From VFKI01 sp964647825 (lineage in GTDB: Bacteria > Pseudomonadota > Gammaproteobacteria > DSM-16500), in the NCBI GenBank assembly GCA_964647825.1, contig CAZYJL010000011.1, positions 1-42,475 on the forward strand: DNA of 42,475 bases, in the 5' to 3' direction. Below the pieces are notes generated by a model. It was not told the DNA's origin, searched no databases, and saw nothing but the letters and a program-made list of their open reading frames with translations. The position numbers and the translations under genes were made by a program. This document shows positions 1-9,800 of this stretch, in pieces. Position 1 is the stretch's first letter; the number at the start of each line of letters is the position of its first letter.

Positions 1-850
1 TCATAGACTTTGTTGATGCCGCTTGCGGAGATGGTCAGGCTGGCGGCAGTGATATTGGCTGTCGTGGTGGCAGTGCTGTTGAAGGTGTAGTTACCCGCAT
101 CGGTGCCGCTGATGCCAAGACCTGTAACGGAAATGGCTTTGCCGGTTGCTACATTCTTGTCTGCAAAGTTCGCATTTGTTGCATTGAGTGACAGGACATC
201 ACCAGCAACACGATTATCCGAGAGCGTAACAGTCGCTGCTGTGGTGCCATCATAAACTTTATTGATACCGGCAGCACTGATGGTTAATGCTCTGGCAGTG
301 ATATTGGCTGTAGAAGTGGCACTGGTGTTGAACGTGTAGTTGCCTGCATCGGTGCCGGTAATATTGAGGCCACTTACTGAGACAGCTTTACCGGTACCTA
401 CGTTCTTGTTATCGAAGTTTGCTGCGGTGTAGCTGGTGGTGAGTACATCACCGCTAAAGCGATTGTCACTCAGTGTCACCGTTGCTGCTGTGTTGCCATC
501 GTAAACTTTATTTCTTGCTGCTGCATCAATTGTCAGGGTTGCTGGGGTAATTGTTCCAATGGCGGCTGCTGCACTGCTGCTTGCGAGTGAATAACCATAG
601 ACATCTGCAGTACCATTTTTGGCACTGGCAATTGAAATGCCATTTGCAGTGACAAGTTTATTGCTGCCAACATTCTTGTTATTGTAAGTTACGCTTGTTG
701 GTGTATTGAATGTAAGCGTATCGCCATCCAGCGTCCCTGCAAAGCTGAAGAAGTTACTGTTTACAACTGCAGTTGTGGTTGCATCATAAATTTTACTGAC
801 TGTGCCAGTGAGAGAAGGTGTGATAACTGGTGCAACAGAGTACAGGAAGC
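1..850 (-). repeat. YDG-type repeats in the adhesin (4 starts visible)
   Basis: Within the adhesin frame, units begin with KIYDATT, KVYDGNT, KVYDGTT and KVYD (the last cut by the window edge). They are spaced about 280, 250 and 250 nt apart and end in a conserved SGTDAGNYTFN...ANIT segment. They resemble the YDG/MBG repeats found towards the C-terminus of many filamentous-haemagglutinin-like proteins, so the array probably continues outside the window. Confidence 0.85.
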
Positions 851-3800
851 CATTACCCGTTGATTGCGCAGGTGTGGTCACGCCATATGTTGCATTATAT
901 TGTTTGAAATTGTATGCCAGATCACCACGTGTGTCTGCTGCGGGATTGGCTGACCAGACTAACCAACGTCCACCTGAAACCAATGCATTTGCTCCAGCAT
1001 TATTAATAAACGCTGTGCCTGCTCTCAAAGTAATGTTGTTACCTGCATTAAGGATACCATTCAATGTTAAAGTGCCACTGGCATTAGCCGTTAAACTACC
1101 CGAACTGATATTGGCATTGCTTAATGAAAGGTTGCCGCCTGCAGTTAAGCTTAATGCACCTGTGCGAGTAATGGTTCCACTCCACGCCTGGTTACCGCTT
1201 GTTGTAATTGCAGTGGTATTGATATTACTTGGTGTGTTCACCGTTAATTGGGCAAGTGGAGTTGTATTACCAACCAGGCCATTAAAATCAGCTCTTCCAG
1301 TACCGTTAATTGTTAAACCGAATGCGCCGTCCACGGTTGAAACAAAGGCAAGTATAGCCGAGCCTGCGTTAATGACGCTGTTTCCTGTTAATGTCACTGA
1401 ATTTGCAAATGTTAAAGCAGAATTGTTGGTGTTGATTGTGGCAGCTTGTAACGTGACTGGGCTGGAGGAAGAAAGACTCAGTACATTCACGTTAGTTGTG
1501 CCGCCCAAAAGTGTGTTGCCAGAACCGTTGTTCAAAATCAGTGAACTTGTCGTGCCACCTGTTACGCCATTTCGCAGTAAAATGTCGCTGTTAGCCGTTC
1601 TGAGAGTTGTGCTGACAGCGCTGAGTGTGAGAGCTCCATTATAGGTTTGTCCACCGCTGGTGTTGATGGAGTTCGTAGTCGATCTTTGTAATGCAACTGG
1701 ACCCGCAAAGCTTAAGCTGGATAATCCGATTATATTCCCACCCAAAAATGTGATGCCATTATCTGAGCGAGTTAAGCTTCCACTACCTGTAATTGCTCCG
1801 TCAAAACTGATAGAGCTGCTGTTGGCATCAAAAGTAGTGTTTCTTGCAATTGTAGCTCCGTCATAAAGTTGTGATCCAGTTGTTCGAACGCTTATTGAGG
1901 AGGTCGTACCAAAGGTGGTGGGACCGCTGATATTGACGTTACTTAAGGCAGTTGTACCACCAATATTGTTGCCAAACGTTATGCTGCCAGATCCAGACTT
2001 ACTCAAAGAGAAGCCACCATTAATGGTTGAATTAAATACAAGTGCAGCATTGCTGGTGTTAAATTGACTATTTCCTGTTAGGGTGATTGGACCTGCAAAT
2101 GTTAATGGGGAGTTATTTGTTGTAATCGAAGCGGCTTGTAATGTGACTGGACCGCTGGAAGTAAGTGTCAGCGCGTTAACATTTACATTGCCAACCAGAA
2201 GTGTACTGCCAGTACCGTTATTTAAAACCAGTGATCTTGTCGTGCCGCCTGCTACGCCATTTAAAAGTGAAATTGCACTATTCGTTGTAGCCAGGGTTGT
2301 GCTCGGCGCACCCAATACGAGGTTTCCGCTGTAGGTTTGTGCGCCACTGGTGGTGATGCCTGTAGCCCCTGTTCCTAGTGACACTGGACCTGCAAAGCTG
2401 AGGCTGGACAATGCATTGGTTTGACCTATGTTTTGGTTAATGGTTGTGTTGCCTGATCCACTTGTTGTTAAACTGAAACCACCATTAATCGTGTTATTAA
2501 ATGTCAACGCTGCTGTACCAGTGTTGATTGAACTGTTTCCAGTTAAGGTGATTGGATTTGCAAATGTTAATGCAGAGTTGTTTGTATTGATTGTAGCTGC
2601 TTGTAATGTAACTGGACTGGAGGAAGAAAGGGTTAATGTGCCAAAATCTGTGCCGATATTAAGCGTGCCACCTAAAACAGTGTTCCCTGTTACATTGCTT
2701 AATGCAAGAGATTTTGTAGAGCCGCCTGAAACGCCGTTTAGAAGAGAAATGGCACCATTAACGGTTGTAGAAAGAGTTGTACTTGCTGCGCCCAATACAA
2801 GGTTTCCACTGTAACTTTGTGAGCCACTGGTGCTGATGCTTGAAACGCCCAATCCCAATGAAACTGGCCCTGCAAAGCTTAAGCTGGATAATCCACTAAT
2901 GTTGTTGGCAAAAGAAGTATTGCCACTGTCTGAGCGTGACAAGCTTGCAGAGCCACCAACTGTTCCGCCAAAGCTGATCAGGTTGCTATTGGCATTTAGA
3001 GTTGTATTTCTTAAAACGGTTATGGCGCCAGAATATGTTTGCGTTCCTGTTGTAATGATACTAATGGGTGAAGTGGCACCAAAAGTGACTGAGCCGTTTA
3101 CATTCAAGCTTGCTACGTTTATGTTGCCATTGAATTTTCGATCACCCGTGCCTGTAACGGTGAGGCCGAACGGTCCAGACAGGTTATTATCAAATGTTAG
3201 AGCAGTATTCCCTGCCGTCAAATTGGTGGCAATCGTACTATTGCCTGTCGTTAAATCAGCAAGTAAATTTGTATAGAAAGATCTTGAATTGATCGTGACG
3301 CCTTTTAATTCCATATTGCCAGTCTGGCTGGAGTTTGAGAACTGAACTCTATTTCCACTGGTATAGTTTCCTGACAGAATGGTATTGTTAAAACCATCAC
3401 CATAAATAATAAATGCATTTGGAGCATTTACACCATTGAGTGTCAAGGTTCCTGAATTATTATTCACAAATGCAACATCAGAGCTGTTATTGTATGTAAT
3501 GAGGCCGTTATAAGTTTGATTACCAGTGCTGCTGACATACATATCCGTTGTGCCGGTAAATGTTGTGGGTCCATTGATAGTGAGATTATTCACTTGACTG
3601 GTTTGACCAATATAACCGCCAATATTGGTGTTATTTGCTGTAATTGTTAGATCATACCCACCATCAATCGTAGAACCAAAAGAAACATTATTACTGCTGG
3701 TGTTAATAGTCGTATTGCTTGCCAGCGTCACTGGGCCGTTAAAATTAATTGGAGCAAGCGCAGAGTTGGATGTGGTTAAACTGCCCCCTAGTGAAACTGC

Positions 3801-6800
3801 ACCACCAATGTTTGCGGCAAGACTGTTAAAGCTTAAAGCGCCTTTTAATGTAATATTGTTTGCTGTGATAATAGATGTGTTGTTATTAACGTTCAAGCTT
3901 GCAACATCTATATTACCATTAAATTGTCTATTACCAGCGCCTGTGACGGTGAGACCGAACGGTCCAGACAAGTTATTATCAAATGTTAGAGCACTACTGC
4001 CTGTCGTCGAGTTGGTGGAAATTATGCTATTACCTGTCGTTAAATTAGCAAGTAAATTTGTATAGAAAGATCTTGTATTGATTGTCACGCCTTTTAATTC
4101 CAGGTTAGCAGCCAGGCTTGAGTTTGAAAATTCCAGTCGATTTCCACTGGTATAGGTTCCTGACAGGATGGTATTGTTAAAGTTCTGACCAAAAATACCA
4201 AATGCATTTGGCGCATTTACACCATTGAGTGTCAAAGTTCCTGAATTATTATTCATAAATGTAACATCAGAGCTGTTATTGTACGTGATGAGGCCATTAT
4301 AAGTTTGATTGCCGATACTGCTGACATAAACACTCGTCGTATTGTTAAATGTCGTCGGTCCATTGATAACAAGGTTATTTACTGCGCTGGTTTGACCGAT
4401 GTTATTACTGATACTGGTGTTATTTGCTGTTATTGTTAAATCAAAACCTCCATTAATGGTTGAGCCGAAAGTTAAATTTCCGGTTCCTGTGTTGATTGAG
4501 CTGTTTCCTGTCAACGTAATGGCATTGCTGAGTGAGAGTGCTGCATTATTTGTGTTAATAGAAACTGATTGTAATAACAAAGGACTGGTGCCAGCCAGGC
4601 TTAATGTTCCAAAATCTGTACCAATGTTTAACGTGCCGCCCAGAACAGTGTTGCCGGTTCCGTTATTCAATATCAACGTTTTTGTTGAGCCGCCTGAAAC
4701 GCCATTTAAAAGAGAAATTGCACTGTTGGTTGTTGATAGCGTTGTGCTTGCAGCACCCAGTATAAGATTTCCATTATATGTTTGTGCGCCGCTGGTGCTG
4801 ATGCTTGAAACACCTGATCCTAGTGACACTGGACCTGAAAAACTCAGGCTTGACAGTCCACTAATGTTATTGGTAAACGCTGTGGTGCCACTACTGCCCA
4901 GGCGGGTTAGACTTCCTGCCCCGCTGACCGTTCCGCCAAAACTGATAGCATTGCTACCCGCATTTAAAGTTGTATTTGCAGCAACTGTTGTTGCATTAGA
5001 ATAAGTTTGTGTGCCTGATGTAACAATGCTGATAGGTAAAGTGGTACCAAAAGTGACGGGGCCAGCTACGTTAATACTACCTATATTAACATTCCCGCCA
5101 AAAACTGTGTTGCTCGATCCGCTGCTTGTCAGATTGAAGCCGCCGTTAATTGAATTACTGAATGTTAACGCTGCAGTGCCGGTATTAAATGAGCTGTTTC
5201 CGGTCAACGTAATGGCATTGTTTAATGATAAAGGTGTGTTATTTGTATTGATTGATGCAGATTGCAGGAACAGAGGGCTGGTGGCTGTAAAATTCAAGCT
5301 GCCAATACTGGTGCCAATATTAATCGTGCCACCTAAAACAGTGCTGCCAGTTCCGTTGGCAAGCGTCAGTGATTTCGTAGAGCCACCTGATACACCGTTC
5401 GTGAGAGAAATTGCGCTATTCGTTGTCGCCAAGGTTGTACTTGCAGCACCCAGTGTGAGATTGCCATATGTTTGTGCGCCAGTGGTGGTAATATTGGAAG
5501 CGTTTGCGCCAAGAATAACGTTTCCACCAAGTGATAGACTGCTCAATGTAGATAATGAGTTATTAAAAGTGATGGCTGTATTAACGTCGCTGGATATAGA
5601 GCCGTTGCCACCAATACTTCCAAAGGTGACATTCGCATTCCCATTAATATTCAGGTTATTTGAATTAACTGTTCCATTGCCTGATAACGTCAGACTTCCA
5701 TTGCCTCCAATAGAACCTGCGGTACTTGAGCCAGCCGTCCAGTTGTTGCCTATAGTATAATTTCCTGATGATTGAAGTGTTCCGCCATTTATATTTAAGG
5801 TGCCTGTACCTAATGCATTATTGTTGCCAACAGTAATTGACCCTTGTGATAAGTTGGTTGAAGAAGAGTAAGTGTTCGCTGCATTAAGTGATAAATTACC
5901 GGTGCCATTTTTTTGGAAAAATACGCCAGATCCACTAATTATTCCATTTAAAACTATATTACCTGTATTGTTAAAGTTAATAACGTTTAATCCATAGTTA
6001 ATCGAACTGTTAATAACTGCTGAACCTGCCCCACTGTTTAATATGGCTGCTCCAGCAAAGTTGATCGTGTTTGTATTTGCAAGTGAGCCATCAAAATTGA
6101 AATCTATAGAAGTGGGCGCTCCAACATTAGAATTTATATTTATACTGGATGCATTTCCAAGTGCGTTAGGGTTGGTGACTAATAAAGCCCCAGCATTAAT
6201 ATTCAATGCGCCACCAAAAGAATTGCTTCCATTTAAAGTAAGTGAACTATTACCGGTTTTGGTAAAAGAATAATTTAAATTGTTATCACTGATGGAACCA
6301 TTTAAAATTAGATTTCCAGGCAAATTAAAAGTTGCATTACCCGTAAGTATAATTGGGTTATTTAAAGTGACACTTGATTGGTTATTGATTAAAACTCCGT
6401 TTCCTAGGCCATTACCACCTAGAGATATTGTACCATTTGAGTTTAATGTACCGTTAAAATTAAGATTTAATACGGCACCATTTGAGATATTTATACTTGA
6501 GCTTGTGCCTAGACCGCTAGCATTTGAAACAGTTAGTGTGCCGGAACTTACAGATGTGGATCCAGTATACGTGTTAGCTTGAGAAAGAGTAAGTATCCCG
6601 TAGGTATTTAAACCATTTTGTCTGCCACTAAAGATTAAATTTCCAGCACCTGATATTACCCCGCTTTGTGTGACGGAAGAAAATGGAGATAGAGTTAATG
6701 TGTTAGAGCCTAGTGAAACAGTATTCAATGTAATGTTGTTTGCTGCAAGAGTTGAATTTCCTCCAAGTGTTAATAATCCAGCATAATTTTGATTGCCAGC

Positions 6801-9800
6801 GTTTGTTGTGGTGATGCTTGAATTATTATTCAAAAATGTTGACCCTGTAATACTTATGCTGGATAAATTTACCACCTGTCCCACAGAGCTGTTGAAAACA
6901 ACGGTTCCTGTCCCTGTGCTGTTAATACCTCCTGGGCCGCCAATAATATTGTTAAATATAGTGTTACCTGAATTTGTAATATTTAAACTTCCACTTGTTA
7001 GTGAAACAGCACCGTTTAATGTAATATTTTGATTCCCACTAACTGTTGCGTTATTAATCCCTACTGATAATGGGTTGACTATCGCATAATTGCCAATTGA
7101 TTGGATTGCTCCTCCATTAATAATGAGAGCGCCCTGCGTTCCAAATACATTATTCGCACCAATAACAACGGTTCCTCCGCTGATTGTTGTGCCGCCATCG
7201 TAAGCATTGGTATTATTTAGTGTTAAAGTATTTGTACCCGATTTTGTTAATGAGAATGATGATGCACCATCAGTAATGCCTGAATTAACAGTAATGTTTG
7301 CAGAACCGCCCAAGGTTGAATTGCCAATCAGGCTGCTTAAATTATTTATTGTCAAGGCGTTGCTATTATTTTCCAAAGTGCCGCCTAGCAGGAGGAAACT
7401 GGTGCTGTTTAGTGAATTCACGTTTGATAGCGCCAATCTTCCAGATATGGTTGTGCTGCCTGTGTAAGTATTAGCTTGTGAAAATGTAGTAGTGCCGTTT
7501 CCTCCGATAATCACATTTCCTGTACCTGAAATAGGAGCGGATTGCGTTGCAGCTACACCGGGATTGATGGTCAGGTTGTTACTGCCGATTGAGACTGCGG
7601 CCAGGCTGATATTGCTTCCCGTTAATGCAGTATTTGCACCAAGCGTGAGCGCACCGCTAAAGGTTTGTGCACCAGTCGTCGTAATCGCGTTGGCAAGTGC
7701 ACCCAGGCTGGTGGCGCCGCTGTTGCTGAAGCTACTTAATGCAGTCGTTGCACCGATTGAACCAGCAAAGGTAGACGTTGCACTGTCAGTGACAAGAGAT
7801 AAGGACTGAGCGCCGTTGATTGTGCTACCAAATGTGATCCCGTTGGGTGATGTTAATGTTGTCGCTGCGCCTAATGTGACAGGGCCTGAGTAAATTTGAC
7901 TGCCTGTGGTTGTGATCGATCGAAGTGTGCTTGCACCTGAAATATTGACACTGCTTAAGGCCGTTGTGCCACCCACTGTATTTCCGAAAATTGTGGTGCC
8001 TGATGTAGCTGTATTTGAAATTGCAAACGCACCGTTGACTGTATTATTAAACGTTAAGCTGCCATTGTTTAATAAGCTCGAACCAACATTTAAATTGCCT
8101 GATAAAGAGACAGCATTATTAAAGCTGATGGCGGATGAATTAGCGGAATATAAAACGCTACTTCCAGAAATATTGCTGACTGCATTCATGAGCATGGTAT
8201 CTGTAACAGCAAGTCCACGGCTGTCACCTAAACTGATTGTGTTGTTTCTCACAAACAAGTTAGTTAGATTAGCGCCGGCAGCAGGTGTAGACGTGACAAG
8301 ATTAGCAGTTGCATTCGGTGCATAAATCAAGAAACCCTCATTGTCAGCAATTGTGCCATTGGGTACCAGGAAATAAAAACTGTTATTTGCTGCTGTACGG
8401 GTAGAAAGGCTGCTTAAGGCAAAGTCATTTGTACTGCTGGTGGGATTAAGTTGTAAAGACGTATTGACTGCTAAATCAGTAGTACCTGAAATGACCCGTG
8501 GTGCATTGGCTGTGCCATAAAAAACCGTCAAGTAAGGATAAGAAGTACCATTAATTATTTTCCATGTGCTAGCCGTTGTGGTAGTACTGTCAGTTATATT
8601 CCAGCCTGCATTAGCGAAGGTTGTAAGAGAAGATAAATCAACGGCACCACCGATCGAACCACCAGTCAATGCGGTCAGTGTGCCGGTATTCGTCCCAAAA
8701 CCTGCCGAACGACCCGATGTGGCGGTATTCCAGAAGCTGTTGGTAATCGTTTGCGAGTTTGTACCAACGAATCCGCCAATGCTGCCGCCCGAAGTATTTA
8801 CAATGACGGGCCCGGTTGAATAACTTCTCGTAATGGATGCCCCAGCTGTATTATTAGACCCCACAAATCCGCCATAACTACCAGCTGCACTATTAACCGT
8901 GACACTCGCATTAGTATAGCTATCGTTGATCGTGCCCTGGTTTTCACCGACAAAACCACCAATATAATGAATCGAGGGTGAGGTTGGACTGCTGGTCACG
9001 CTGCCACTGCTATAAGAATTATTAATGTTTGAAGCCGCACCAAAAAATGACCCGACCAAACCGCCTGTGACATTGTAAGTTCCAGCAGAGGTGGTATTGC
9101 TGAGCGTGACAATACTGTAAGAATTCGAGATGTTGGTGACACTTCCTCCTTGCCCGGTTGTGCCAGTAATGCCACCAACTCGGATGCTGCCGCCTGAGGC
9201 TGTGATGCTGCCTGTGACGCCAACATTGGAAATGTTGCCGTTTGCGGCACCAACAAGAATACCAACATTTTTATTTTGTGCATTTGTTGTATTAATTAAC
9301 GCATTCCTGACATTGAGGTTGCTGATTGTAGGTGTGCCGGTGAATGCTGAAAATAAACCTACATGGTTGGCTGGTGCATCCAAATTGATGTAGAGATTAA
9401 GAATATCGAAGCCATTACCATTGAGAGAACCTGTAAATGAACTTGCAAAGCCAATGGGGATAAAGCCTTTGTTTGCACCTGTAGCCGTGCCACCCCAGAT
9501 GTCGCTATTATTGTTTCTTACAGCGCTTAAGTTAATATCATTAGCAAGGGTGTAACTGGCACTCAGGTTGGAATTCATCAATTGTAATTGGTGCGCATTT
9601 GTAATTGTTGTACTGTACTCCACATTAAGAATAGGTCTGATGCCATCAACGAAATAGTAAAATACAGGTGACCATGCAGTTGTGACAAATCCATTGGCCG
9701 TGTTGGTAAAGTTACTCGTGTTCAGCATCTGCGCTGTGGTCATGCCGCGATATCCAGCAGCACCCGTGCTACCTGAACTACCTGATTGACCACTGGTTTG

